Assembly (NCBI GenBank): GCA_028583415.1
Contig: CM053267.1
Span: 16,487,109-16,551,108 of the forward strand
Length of the DNA: 64,000 bases
Source: Protea cynaroides
Taxonomy: Eukaryota > Streptophyta > Magnoliopsida > Proteales > Proteaceae
Direction of reading: 5' to 3'
The notes beneath the pieces were generated by a model. That model was not told where the DNA came from and did not search any database. It saw only the letters and a program-made list of their open reading frames with translations. The translations under genes were made by a program, and so were the position numbers. Positions 11,265-22,115 of the stretch are shown piece after piece (the stretch's first letter is position 1; each line of letters opens with the position of its first letter).

Positions 11265-12628
11265 ATGGCTCATACCAAGATACCCAGAGTGCGTGATCCA
11301 CTTCGCTTCCGTTCTAATGAAGCCGAGGCACAGTATGTTGACTATGCTCGTAAGAAAGTGGAGGGTGGTCGTATGGTGAACTTGGCTGAGCTAGCCTTGT
11401 TCAACGTGGAAAGGGCATTTGGTGATATGGGGTGGCTCTCTGTTATCACCTACGACGCGTGCACATGTCCGGATTTGGTGCGCCAGTTCTATTGTAATCT
11501 CCAGGTGGTGGGGAATTACAATAATGTTGAGCATGGTTAGGAGTTGCGCATCACCAGTTACGTTAAAGGGGTGCACATTTCATTTGACTATCGGCAACCG
11601 GCGATCTATTGGGCATTCCTTATGATGGCTCCATGGTGTATTGTGCGCCCGGAGAGCCACGCTTTGTTTCTATGGAGATGAGGGCGAGATCGACAACCAC
11701 CGTTCACGACCTGATCGTTGGCGGATGAGGGCTTGTTATCTGCGTCCAACTCCACGGGTCTTCTGGTAAGATTATCCAAAGCATAATCCGATCCCGCAGA
11801 GTGGGCACTATGAGAGGGTTTCTCGCCTGACCCAGTTTTTGATATACAGATTCGCACCGCACAACCGGTCTGCCTTCCTTACATCATCATACGGACCATG
11901 ATTAGTGCTACATTGTCCGGGCATAGGGGTAATCTACCCTATGGACGCATGATTACAAGTGCCTATCGACCCGCCTGGGGGGTTGACTCGGTAGATGAGA
12001 AGATCCAGGGAGAAGACCTTCTCGTCGCCTCTAGATTGGGAGGCAATCTGCAAGATGGGTATGCGGGATGCCCAGGTTAGTGATGAGGAGAGGAACGCGA
12101 TGGTGCGCCCTCACACTCGTATCGAGATGGCTGATGCGGAGGCTGCTGCTGCCACTGCTAGAGTGCGTGTGGATCCTGTCGACGATGACGACCGTATGTA
12201 TATGGATGTCGACTCGATTCCACCGCCTTCCCCTACACATGCGGCTGGAGTTGGCACTTCTTCTGCGGCGGCTCCTGCACCTGAGGCTGGTCCTTCGCAT
12301 GCGGCTGGTCCTTTACTCCCACCTTCTGACATGATGGAGATGCTGCAGGAGATCAGGGAGGCTCGGCGCAGATCTGATCCGAGGATGGAGGAGTTGCTAG
12401 GCGCTCGCGCGTGTGAGAGTGGATGAGCCGTTAGCCGCCCGGCGCATATCAAACACACGGATGGGAGAGCTTATAGAGGTACAGCGTGCGACTGATCGGA
12501 GGGTAGCCGATCTCACTGCTAGTCTACAGAAGACCCAGACTCAGATAGCTTGGTTGACTAGAGTCTATGCTGAGGACTATGACCGAGATCGTGAGGCCCC
12601 GCCTCCCCCTTCGCCTCCAGCTTCCTGA
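11265..12628 (+). pseudogene. Antisense gene in the gag position of element B, similar to plant 'putative transposon protein' family
   Basis: The first frame (11265-11540) starts MAHTKIPRVRDPLRF and continues ALFNVERAFGDMGW, then DLVRQFYCNLQV. After a TAG it goes on in frame with YVKGVHISFDYRQPAIYWAF. This resembles the Pfam 'putative plant transposon protein' family (FYxNL followed by VxGxxIxF), from memory. A second frame (11995-12426) gives an A/P/D-rich stretch with coiled-coil character, and a third (12413-12628) ends in a helical QRATDRRVADL segment and PPPPSPP. At least two shifts and several stops make it a pseudogene. Its direction opposes pol, and it sits where gag should be. Function unknown. 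Confidence 0.6.
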
Positions 12629-12890
12629 GTGTACTTTATTTTCCTTGTACTACAGAGTAACTGTCCGGGTTGTGGACTGTACTCTGCTTTAGTTGTGTAT
12701 ATATATTTTGTTTCGCTCTCATTGTATGTAAACTTGTTTCCCCTTTAATAGATGCATTATTCTCTTTTTAAATTTGGTCTCAAGCATCACTGGTGCTTAT
12801 AATGTGTTAATATTACTGTTTTTATTTTTATCCTATCTCAGTTCACAATTGTCTTGAATGTATGTTAGTTCAGCGGGCAAGGCCTGAGAC
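12629..12890. other. Non-coding stretch between the antisense gene and primer site of element B
   Basis: It is T-rich after the stop of the antisense gene (TTGTTTCGCTCTCATTGTATG, AATAGATGCATTATT) and looks like a 3' untranslated region read on the + strand. Read on the minus strand it is the leader after the primer site. No other feature seen. Confidence 0.4.
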
Positions 12891-12902
12891 GCTCTGATAC
12901 CA
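12891..12902 (-). other. Primer binding site of element B (initiator tRNA-Met)
   Basis: The minus strand reads ACA (LTR end), ACT, then TGGTATCAGAGC. This is the exact complement of the plant initiator tRNA-Met 3' end (GCTCTGATACCA). It fixes the polarity of element B: the right LTR is the 5' LTR. Confidence 0.95.
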
Positions 12903-13192
12903 AGTTGTCACACCCCAATTCTGTACTGTTCAGAATGGTGTGATGAACCGCTAGCAAACCAACGGTTCAACCAGGATCTCAAGTAAACTATCCCCGTTTT
13001 ATCTAAACTTCCACACATCCATAATCACAATTAGAGTAAATACACAATAGCGGAAATTTCATAATAAAATGAACTGAGGATCTACAGTGATATAAATATT
13101 AAATAGCAAATTATTCTGTATCAACTGAGACATAAATAATTATCAAATACATGTCTTTATTAAATTCAAATAAAGAAACCTAAGAAAAATAT

Positions 13193-13327
13193 CTAATCGA
13201 ATACACACGAGTTGCACTCGTAAGAGGAGTCGTGTGTATCCACTTCAGCTCCAGCTTCCATTGCTGCCACGTTCCCGTACGCAGACGCATTCACATAATC
13301 TTCAACGGTATAACCTGCATCATCAAC
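13193..13327 (-). other. Conserved LTR mini-ORF, copy in element B 5' LTR
   Basis: 135 bp, open, encoding VDDAGYTVEDYV and ending HDSSYECNSCVFD, then TAG. It follows GATGATGCAG|GT. The residue changes against the left LTR copy are few (for example I to V and T to A). Confidence 0.6.
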
Positions 13328-14838
13328 TAAAAATATTCGACGTCGAGGGATGAGCACACATCACGGCTCAGTGAGTAGACAAAATAATGCAACAGTACAT
13401 ATGCATGCAATCAATTTATATCTTTGGTCCGATTTAAAGTTTGTAGTATGCAATAGAAAGGTTTAGGTAGTCAAAGGTCGCGTTTATTGACCCCGCCTCT
13501 ATACACAAGTGTGTGGCGTCACCCAAAGATCACGTTTATCGTCGACTCACATGCACCCAACCATGAACATTATATAACAAAGGTTAACGTTTATTGCTAT
13601 ATATTTTCCTACCAACACGTAAGCCCCTGTTGGCGAGGGCTGCAAACTGGGCTCACAACTAACCAATCCTAATGCCAAAAGTGTATCCAAGGCCTCACCC
13701 CAGCATCCCTCAGAATATCCATAGAGATAGAGCTAAGGCCCCCGGTAGAGTCGAGACTACAAGGACCGAGACCACCTCCCTGATACTCTACTACATAATA
13801 GTTCTGCTAAAGTAATGGCGATACGACGATGCTAATGCACAAGACTTGAGTTAGAGATAGAGCTAAAGTGCTGAGACCCGCCAAAGGTTAACGTTTATTG
13901 ACGTTCTCATCACACCTCCCCTGATACTCGCTCGCATCAAGTACACTAACCACACACATACAATCACATGCCTATTCCTATCATCATCATCATCATCATC
14001 ATGTTATAAACTATAAAATAAATATGCATGAACAAATAATAGAAATATTGGACGGCATATTGTATGCATATTACAAACATCTTCGCATAGAATCAAGCAT
14101 GGCATAGGACTCAAGAAAATAGAAAATAGTTTTGTTATTAACCAATTAGTTTGGAGTTCCGGTTCCTCACCTTAGCTTGCTAATAACTACTCTTCCAAGC
14201 TTTAGAATCACCTTTACAATGTTATTATATTGCTAGAAGACCTAAAAAAGCCGATAAAATTTAATTAGAATTTATTTAAAATTTAAAAACCATTCTGTTA
14301 ACTGAGGGTCGGAGGTAGGGTCGGAGTCCTGATCGACCCTCGTTGCGACCCTCCCCAAAATCTAAACTTCCCGAACACTGAGGGTCGATGGTCAGAATCA
14401 CCTAGGGTCGGATGGTCATCGACCCTCGGTACGACCCTCGGTGCACTTTGGTCCAATTCCCTCGTTTTAATCCATTCTTCGTGCTTGGGATCTTATGGCT
14501 TGCTCCTACATTCTATTCTACATTCATTCAATGGTCTGTAACCATGTATAACCCACCTAGATAGCTTTCATGCATTCTCCTATGGTTTTCCATGAAAACC
14601 TAACCATAGATTGATGGTTTGGGTTTCTCCGAGATCATACTCTCAACAATAACTAACCTAAGGTCTGTAGAAACTCATGGAATTAGTATCCATACCTGAG
14701 AAGAATAATCTTTTTCTGAAACTCTTCTCTTTTGGCTTAATTTTCTTCCTTGTTTCTCTTCTTCTTCTTTTCCTTCTCTTCTCTTTCTCTCAACTCAATT
14801 AGGGTTGTGAAAGGAGTGAAAGTGGCTTAGGGACGTCC

Positions 14839-14846
14839 TTTAAATA
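14839..14846 (-). promoter_or_regulatory. Probable TATA box in 5' LTR of element B
   Basis: The minus strand reads CTCTATTTAAAGGACGTCCC. The aligned site in the A LTR is CTCTATAAATAGGACGTCCC (15616-15635) and in the 40947-43291 LTR it is CTCTATATAAAGGATGTCCC, so a TATA-like core is kept at this position across families. Confidence 0.65.
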
Positions 14847-15211
14847 GAGTAGGAACATTCTAAAATAAGTCCCTTTGAGATTAGGAAAGAATCCCCATCG
14901 AAAATTAGGAAATTTCCTAATTCTATTTCCTACGGTAACCGAGGGTCGATGGGAGGGTCGATGATCCCATCGACCCTAGGGTTCTAAGCTGTCCGACCCT
15001 CCCTTCAAAACTGAGGGTCTGACTTTCTGCTTTGGGATGTCTGACCCTGCTTAGCTGGGTATGCGACCCTCCCTTCAAATTAAGTGTTTTTGGGTCGATT
15101 TGATACCTGGGATCTCGATCTCTTTCACGCCCTTGGTCCATTTGACTCGACCATGACGGGTAAACCTGGTTCAAGGTGATAAGACCGGGTTAGATTGACA
15201 CGGGTCTTACA

Positions 15212-15216
15212 GTATG
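15212..15216. repeat. Target-site duplication GTATG of element B (right copy)
   Basis: It matches 4587-4591. Across the pair, A's coding sequence reads ...AAAAGGTATG|TACAATTTCG without gap, confirming the insertion point. Confidence 0.93.
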
Positions 15217-15255
15217 TACAATTTCGAGGATGAATTTTTATAAGTAGGGGGGAGT
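15217..15255 (+). other. End of element A internal region with polypurine tract
   Basis: TACAATTTCGAGGATGAA continues A's pol end (compare the minus strand of 6940-6912 in B). It is followed by TAAGTAGGGGGGAGT, the polypurine tract directly before the 3' LTR. Confidence 0.88.
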
Positions 15256-15618
15256 TGTAAGACCCGTATCAAACTAACCCGGTCTTACCACCTTGAACCA
15301 GGTCTACCCATCATGGTCGAGCCAAATGGATCAAGTGCGTGAGGGAGATCACAATCACAGGCATTAAACTGACCCAAAAACACTAAAATAAGGGGGAGGG
15401 TCGCATACCCAGCAAGGCAGGGTCGGACCCCCTAATATAAAAGTCAGACCTTGAGTTTTTAATCGGGGGTCGGACATTTTAGAACCAGGGGTCGACGGGA
15501 TCTCCGACCCCCTCATCGACACCCAGTCTTTCGACAGAAACCGTGAATTAGAAACTTTCCAAATTTCAATGGGATTCTTTCCTAATCTCAATGGGACTTA
15601 TTTTCGGAGTTTCTACTC

Positions 15619-15626
15619 TATAAATA
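15619..15626 (+). promoter_or_regulatory. TATA box in element A LTR
   Basis: TATAAATA lies 360 bp into the LTR, downstream of one GGGTCGA cluster and upstream of a GA-rich leader (GAGAGAAAGAGAAGAGAAGG). This is a typical U3-R arrangement. The start site is not resolvable from sequence. Confidence 0.6.
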
Positions 15627-17120
15627 GGACGTCCCTAAGCCTCTTTCACTCCTTTTAAAACCCTAATTGGATTGAGAGAAAGAGAAGAGAAGGAGGAGAG
15701 AAGAGAAGAGAAGAAAAGTAGATAAGAAGATCAAAGAGAAGGCTTCAGAGAAACAAGCCTAATTCTTCTCAGGTATGGATACTATCTCCATGTAATTCTA
15801 AAGACCTTAGAATAGATAGTGAAGAAAGTATGATCTAGGAGAAACCCAAATCATCCACCCATGGTTAGGTTTCAATGGAAAACCATGGGGGAGATCATTA
15901 AAACCATGTAGGTGAATAAACTATAGTTCTAAACCATAGAACATGTATGGAATGGATTGTAGAAGCAAGCCATAGGACCCAAACACGAAAGAATGGACTG
16001 TAGGATGAAAATTCAACTAAACCCACGGAGGGGTCACACGGGGGTCGATAGCCAATCGAATCTTCCAGACCCTAACAATCGACCCCCAGTGTTCGGGAAG
16101 TCCAGAATCTGGGTGGTAGCACCCAGGGTTGATGGAACCTCTGACCCTGGCATCGACCCCCGCCATTAACAGCATGCTTTTTAAAATCAGAATTAATTTT
16201 AATTAAATTCTATCGACTTGATTAGGTCTTCTAGTGATATAATAGTGATATTTACTTGATTCTTAAAGCTTGAGAGAGGATCTACAATCAAGCAAAGGTG
16301 AGGGAACAAGACCTAAACTAATTGGTTAATAATAAACTGTTTTATTCTTGAGTCCAATGCCAAGATTGATTATATGGGTGTATGCTTGTTATGTGCATTC
16401 AACATGTCATCCAATATTTCTATTATTACTGTTCATGCATATTTAAATTATTGTTTATAACATGATGATGATGATGATGATGATGATAGGAATAGGCATG
16501 TGAATGTATGTGTGTGGTTGGTGTGCTTGATGCGAACGAGTATCAGGGGGGTGTCATAGGCCGGGCCTCAGCACTCTAGCTCTATCTCTAACTCAAGTCT
16601 TGTCCACTGACATCGTCGTATCGCCACTACCTTAGCAGAACTATTACGTCGTAGTGTATGAGGGGAGGTGGTCTCGAACCGTGTAGTCTCTGACTCTGCT
16701 GGGGGGCCTTAGCCCTATCTCTATGGACATATTGAGGGATACTGGGGTGAGGCCTTGGATACACTGATTGGCATTAGGATTGGTTAGTTGTGAGCCTAGT
16801 TTGCAAGCCCTCACCAGCAGGGGCTGACGTGTTGGTATGGGTAGAGTATCAGGGGAAGTGTCATAGGCCGAGCCTCTGCACTTTAGCTCTATCTCTATTC
16901 CATGGTAGGGTGCATGTGGGACGACAATAAATGTTACCTTTGGGCGGCTTCACACACTCGTGATAGAGAAACGGCGGCCACCTATCCTTTCTATAGCACA
17001 TTGGAAACTTATTTACCAGACCAAAGATATGAATTGAATGCATGCATATGTTTGTTGCATTGTTTTGTTTGCTTACTGAGCCATGATGTGTGCTCACCCT
17101 CTCGACGTCGAATATTTTTA

Positions 17121-17255
17121 GTTGATGATGCAGGTACTACGGTCGAAGATTATATGAGTGCTCCGGTGTACGCGCATGTTGCTGCAATGGAAGCCAAAGA
17201 CTTAGAGGATACGCATGATCTCTCATGCGAGTGCAACTCATGCGTATTCGATTAG
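17121..17255 (+). other. Conserved LTR mini-ORF, copy in element A 3' LTR
   Basis: 135 bp encode VDDAGTTVEDYMSAPVYAHV, then AAMEAKDLEDTHDLSCECNS and CVFD, ending in TAG. It lies at the end of a longer open frame from 16902 (118 codons). It follows TTTTTAGTTGATGATGCAG|GT. The end is cysteine-rich (CEC..C). Copies of the same length occur in the other LTR families, as described in the findings. It may be a spliced 3' exon or the fossil of a captured gene; function unknown. Confidence 0.6.
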
Positions 17256-17535
17256 ATTTTTGTTTGAATTATTAAGGGAATGTAATTGATACTTTATTTA
17301 TTTATGTCTCAATTGATACAACAATAACTTGATATTTTATTATGGTTATCACAGTTAGATTTCTCAGTTCATTTATTATTAAGACTTCCGCTATTGTATA
17401 TTTATTCTGATTATGGTTGTGGATGTGTATGGTTTAATTTTTAACGGACACAGCCTATTAGAGATACTGGTTGAACCGTTGGTTTACTAGCGGTTCATCA
17501 CACCATTCTGAATAGTACGGAATTGGGGTGTGACA

Positions 17536-17540
17536 CACGT
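17536..17540. repeat. CACGT pentamer between elements A and C
   Basis: It is the only sequence between the 3' end of A and the left end of C. The same pentamer follows C at 32362-32366, so it is C's target duplication. As the five bases after A it should also be A's. Confidence 0.8.
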
Positions 17541-20451
17541 TGTGAGGACCAGGGAAAAAATTTGAAAATTTAAATTTATCCTCATTTTTAAAATTGATTT
17601 TTACATGTTGTGAAACTTGTCTACCCTCAATACACTCAAACTGGGATCTGAAAAGTTCTCACCTTCAGATCCCATCCACTCATGCCAGCAGAGGGTAAGA
17701 AGACATGAGTCCCCACCTAGATAAGGTTTAGGACCAATAAATGATGTCCCTCAATGGAAGGACACTAATGACTCGCGCAAATGGAATGGCTATCTTATCT
17801 CACCAAAGGCGGGTAAGTGCCAAATTACGAGTTGAGAAGGTGTTAGGCACCCAACTCGTCCAGTTGAACCGGTCTCCCTAAATCCTATCATTTCCTACAG
17901 TTTATGAATGCTTGGGGCTACCTATCTAATTAAATTTCAAGGTACAAGGAAAGTCCTAATTTGATCTTTAATTCATTATTAACCATGCATGGCATAAGCT
18001 GAAATTAAATAATTTAAACAAGGAAATAATTACAAAATGAATCAAAGAATTTAATAAATGGCTTACTCATACATCAAAAGAAAGGAAAAAATATGATATA
18101 TAACATATGACCGAGGTCTGGGAAAATCCCAGACAGCCTATGTATCCCTGTGCAGCGGGAATCAGGCCAAACGTAGTTCGGGCGGATGTGTACGTACCAG
18201 GTGTGTGCAAGAGAAGGGACGCTCCCAAAATGTTAGAACGCATCCCAAGCGATGGATGCTCCCATAATCATGGAACACATCCAATGGTGAGAGATGTCCC
18301 CACAACAGCAGGACCCATCTCAGTGTTGAGGTACTCCCATCACAAGGAAGTCCCCTCGGTGAGGTAATCCCATAATACATGGAACTTACCTCAATTTGAC
18401 TGAGCGTGGAGCGACCAAACTCCACCGCAGCCTACGTATCCCTCGAGACCTCTGTCTCTCCAGAATCAGGTCAAGCGTAGTTCCTATGGATTGACAAGCC
18501 ATGGACACGCGTGGCAACACTCAGGAGAGGCCAAACACCTTAACTCCCCACACACGGGGTTCACTAATATCTCACTTATCCCACATTTGGGATATCCTGG
18601 TGGACCGTCCGTCGGGCCATCCATCCTATGCATACATATACCCAATCGCACATTTTTCATTAATATACATTTTTTATACAACGATTTCCCACACTCTTGG
18701 ATCCAATCCTAGGATTGGGTGGGCCACCCATTGGGCTACCAGTTCTAACATACATCTATCCCATCGTTGATTTTAATAAATATTTCTTTGTACAACGTCA
18801 TTCCAATCACTCCCGGAGACCAATCCCAAAGTTGGGTGGGCCTCATTCTAAATGGGACCCACAATGGAGTAGACTCATTGAAGTCCCCTAAATAATCATA
18901 TTACAGGAAGGGTGTATCCTAACATGCATCTATCGTGGTGTTCAAGTGTAGATACACCTTTGGGGTAGGGACCACAAATGATTTGCATTGAACTAAACAT
19001 TTAAACTAAGTTTAGCATGCAAATGAGTGATGGATCAGCTCACTTAAGATACACATCGGTGGGATCAACTGAACATATGATTCAGATATCCACTAAACAG
19101 AATATAACAACATGCATGCATTATGGACCACAATGTAGTCCACAACATAGTAAACAATAAACAAGTATGCTAAACAACAGAAAATTTAAAAAGATAAGGG
19201 GAATACCTGGTGGTGTGAACTGAAGTCATTAAATTAAAGAATAAAATCACCTTGATACTTGACCAGCATTTTGAAGCTTTGAAAAAAATCCTTTCGAAGT
19301 TGATCCGGTTGCACATGAACTCGTCGTTCATTTCCTTGTGCATCATTGAAATTACCAAGACTGGCGATCCTCTTTCTTCTTCTCCTCTCTCTGATTTGTC
19401 TCCTTCACTCTTTACAATTTTTCAAAAGAAATGAAAACCCTCAAGTACATCTCTCCCTCATAGCCCAAAAGATCCTCCTATCCGTCGCTCAGCTCTCCCT
19501 CTCTGGTTCTCTGGGATTTGAGAACCTCTCTCAGTCACCCCTCTCACTGACCTCTCTCTTCTCTTTGATTTCTGATTATCTGAGAACCCATTCTCAGCCG
19601 CCCCACCTTCTCTCTCGATTTCAAACCTAGCCCATCTGAGAACCTCCCTCTATCACTCTCAACCTGATTTCTTATCCATTCTTTCCCCCGACAAGCCCTA
19701 TTCCTCTTCTGATTTCCAAATGACAAAACCTCCCTCTGGTAGAGAAACTTACCCCGATGTGAAAACCCTAAGTGAAACCCAGAAATCTCCTCCTCTCGGT
19801 TGTTTAAACCCAGCTTCTCCCCTCTGATTTTAAGAAATGAATCTCACCTTTGATGAGCCCTCTCACGACTTCCTTCTCCTTGGCTGATCAGCGGAGCTAC
19901 CCCCCTCTCTCGGACTCTGGTTTCTCCTTGAGGAACCTCTCTGCTTCTCTGCTTCCCTCCCACTTTCTCTCTAGACGATCAGTTTCCAGAAACCTAAAAA
20001 AAACCCTCTGGTCTCTCTCTCCGATTTGCCTTTCTTGGCCCTCTCTGCGATCTTCCAATTCTCTCTGATTTCCAGCTATCTGAGCAGTCTCGCTAAGCCG
20101 CCTTCACCTTCTCTCTCGGCCTCTCTACCAGCAACAGCCAACTCCTTCTCTTCTTCTCTTCTTCCGCCGCTCTGCTCTCTCCCTCACCCTCTTTGCTATT
20201 AGGGTTTTATTGGGGTTTCATAACCCCAACCCTACTGAATTACAACACTACTCCTGGTGGTTTTGATCTACAGGCTCATCCATGACCCATTGTAATTACC
20301 AAATTGCCCTCCCTCTGAAATCACCAACTTATTATATTTCTTTTAATGTGTTCAAAAAAATCCGACAATACCTATGTTCGGATATATATAAATCACCAAT
20401 GTTCAAAACAAAACAAATTCCCTCATCATTTGTCATTCATCACTTTTTATT

Positions 20452-20500
<49 letters not shown>

Positions 20501-20643
20501 AATTTTTTTATTTTCCTTTTTTTTCTTTGTTTTTATTATTATTATATTTTATTTTTTTTATTGACCACTACATCTCTCCCATTGCACATGGTGTCGCAGT
20601 GGGAGCGAGAATTTCCTACAATGGCAAAATTAGGGTGCTGACA
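17541..20643 (-). repeat. 3' LTR of element C
   Basis: On the + strand it runs TGTGAGGACC...GGGTGCTGACA; on the element strand it starts TGTCAGCACCC and ends GGTCCTCACA. It holds a C/T-rich zone at 19360-20180 (many CTCTC runs), an ATTAGGGTTTTATTGGGGTTTC segment near 20198, and a (TA)n tract at 20454-20495. Short open frames within it are artefacts of the pyrimidine bias. Confidence 0.88.
20454..20495. repeat. (TA)n microsatellite in 3' LTR of C
   Basis: Uninterrupted TA repeat of about 40 bp, followed by a T-rich stretch. The same tract in the other LTR (32177-32210) is shorter, as expected for replication slippage after insertion. Confidence 0.95.
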
Positions 20644-20656
20644 GATACCCCTCTTC
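20644..20656 (-). other. Polypurine tract of element C
   Basis: The minus strand reads GAAGAGGGGTATC directly before TGTCAGCACC. With the primer site at the other end it fixes the element's polarity. Confidence 0.7.
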
Positions 20657-20809
20657 AGGCGAGATTGCACCAATCAAGGCTGAAGACCAAAAGACCCCCG
20701 GTTTTACCGCCGCAATTATTGGAAAGCAAAGTAAAAACAAACACGGGTTCTCTCGAGTAGTGGCCGCGGTGACCTTGGAACTCTCAAAACGGGCCCGAAA
20801 AATAAGGAT

Positions 20810-22115
20810 GAGCTTTCACGCATTTCACGGAACCACTCGGAGAGATTATTCCGCAACAATGGAAATCGCCTCAAAAGCGAAATTGACACCCCGCACACGC
20901 GAGCCCCAAAATCAGAATCGAAGGCGAGCTTTCACGCATTTTGCGGAACCGCTCGGGGAGATTATTCCTCAACAACGGAACCAAATCTCAAAAGCAAAAC
21001 TGACACTCCGTACACACGAGCCCCAAAGTCAGAATCGAAGGCGAGCTTTCACGCATTTAGCGGAACCACTCGGGGAGATTATTCCGCAACAACGGAACCT
21101 AATCTCAAAAGCGAAACACACGCGAGCCCCAAAGTCAGAATCGAAGGCGAGCTTTCACGCATTTAGCGGAACCACTCGGGGAGATTATTCCGCAACAACG
21201 GAACCTAATCTCAAAAGCGAAACACACGCGAGCCCCAAAGTCAGAATCGAAGGCGAGCTTTCACGCATTTAGCGGAACCACTCGGGGAGATTATTCCGCA
21301 ACAACGGAACCAAATCTCAAAAGCAAAACTGACACCCCGCACACGCGAGCCCCAAAGTCAGAATCAAAGGCGAGCTTTTACGCATTTAGCAGAACCACTC
21401 AGGGAGATTATTCCGCAACAACGGAACCAAATCTCAAAAGCGAAACTGACACCCTGCACACGCGAGCCCCAAAGTCAGAATCGAAGACAAGTTTTCACGT
21501 ATTTCGCAGAACCACTCAGGGAGATTATTCTGCAACAACAGAACCAAATTTCAAAAGCGAAACTGACACTCCGCACACGCGAGCCCCAAAGTCAGAATCG
21601 AAGGCGAGCTTTTACGCATTTCTCGAAACTACTCGGGGAGATTATTACGCAACAACGGAACCACATCTCAAAATCAAAACTGTCATCCCGCAAACGCGAG
21701 CCCCAAAGTCAGAATCGAATGTGAGCTTTCACGCATTTAGCGGAACTACTCAGGGAGATTATTCAGCAACAACGGAACCAAATCTCAAAAGAAAAACTGA
21801 CACCCCGCACACGCGAGCCCAAAGTCACGATCGAAGGCGAGCTTTCACGCATTTAGCGGAACCACTCGGGGAGATTATTCCGCAACAACAGAACCAAATC
21901 TCAAAAGCGAAACTGACACCCCGCACACGCGAGCCCAAAGTCAGAAACTAAGGCAAGCTTTCACGCATTTAGTGGAACCACTCGGGGAGATTATTCCGCA
22001 ACAATGGAACCAAATCTCAAAAGCAAAACTGACACCACGCACATGCGAGCCCCAAAGTCAAAATCGAAGACAAGCTTTCACGCATTTCATGGAACTGCTC
22101 GGGAAAGACGAAACT
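20810..22115. repeat. Tandem array, 12 units of 106-117 bp, in element C
   Basis: Units begin GAGCTTTCACGCATT at 20810, 20926, 21043, 21149, 21255, 21372, 21489, 21606, 21723, 21839, 21955 and 22072. Spacing is 116-117 bp except for two units of 106 bp that lack CTGACACCCCG. Each unit contains CGGAACCACTCGGGGAGATT, then ATTCCGCAACAACGG and GCGAGCCCCAAAGTCAGAAT. The array forms several spurious open frames. Confidence 0.95.

Larger units (their letters stand above)
4592..15211 (-). mobile_element. Element B: complete but gag-less Ty3/gypsy chromovirus inserted in element A
   Basis: Both LTRs are 2306 bp (4592-6897 and 12906-15211), with TG...CA ends and a perfect GTATG target duplication. Read on the minus strand the order is 5' LTR, iMet primer site, an unrelated gene in the opposite direction, protease, RT, RNase H, integrase, chromodomain, polypurine tract, 3' LTR. 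No gag frame exists on the minus strand between the primer site and protease. Over the first 140 bp I count seven differences between the two LTRs, six of them transitions, so the insertion is not very recent. Pol shares most residues with element A. Confidence 0.93.
12906..15211 (-). repeat. 5' LTR of element B
   Basis: It is 2306 bp, the same length as the left LTR. On the + strand it begins TGTCACACCCC and ends GGGTCTTACA, followed by the GTATG duplication. It carries the motif clusters, the 45-codon frame at 13193-13327 and a TATTTAAAGG box. It would contain the element's promoter. Confidence 0.95.
1..17535 (+). mobile_element. Element A: Ty3/gypsy chromovirus LTR retrotransposon, 5'-truncated by window edge, split by element B
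   Basis: Gag, protease, RT, RNase H, integrase and chromodomain remnants run in order on the + strand from 1 to 4591. The missing last codons, polypurine tract and 3' LTR resume at 15217-17535. The interruption is element B, flanked by the duplicated pentamer GTATG (4587-4591 and 15212-15216). The pol order (PR-RT-RH-INT-chromodomain) and the C-terminal chromodomain identify a chromovirus, most likely the Tekay/Del lineage given LTRs over 2 kb. Several frameshifts and stops show the copy is dead. The 5' LTR and primer site lie left of the window. Confidence 0.93.
15256..17535 (+). repeat. 3' LTR of element A
   Basis: It begins TGTAAGACCCGTATC and ends GGAATTGGGGTGTGACA (2280 bp), collinear with the LTRs of B in reverse orientation but clearly more diverged. 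It contains GGGTCGA clusters, a TATAAATA box, a (GAT)n run near 16463-16486 and the open mini-ORF at 17121-17255. The next five bases are CACGT, followed at once by element C. Confidence 0.93.

Noticed and set aside
18107..18770. Short frames of 65-89 codons in the C LTR
   Set aside because: None has similarity, and the equivalent frames in the other LTR differ in length or are absent.
20760..21272. 170-codon open frame on the + strand
   Set aside because: It lies in the 106-117-bp array of element C; the repeat units are open in this frame by chance, and the protein is just repeated FHAF/TRGDYSATTEP-like text.
20810..22115. CRISPR-like regular repeats
   Set aside because: Whole units of 106-117 bp repeat head to tail with no unique spacers, inside a plant LTR element. 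It is an ordinary tandem array.
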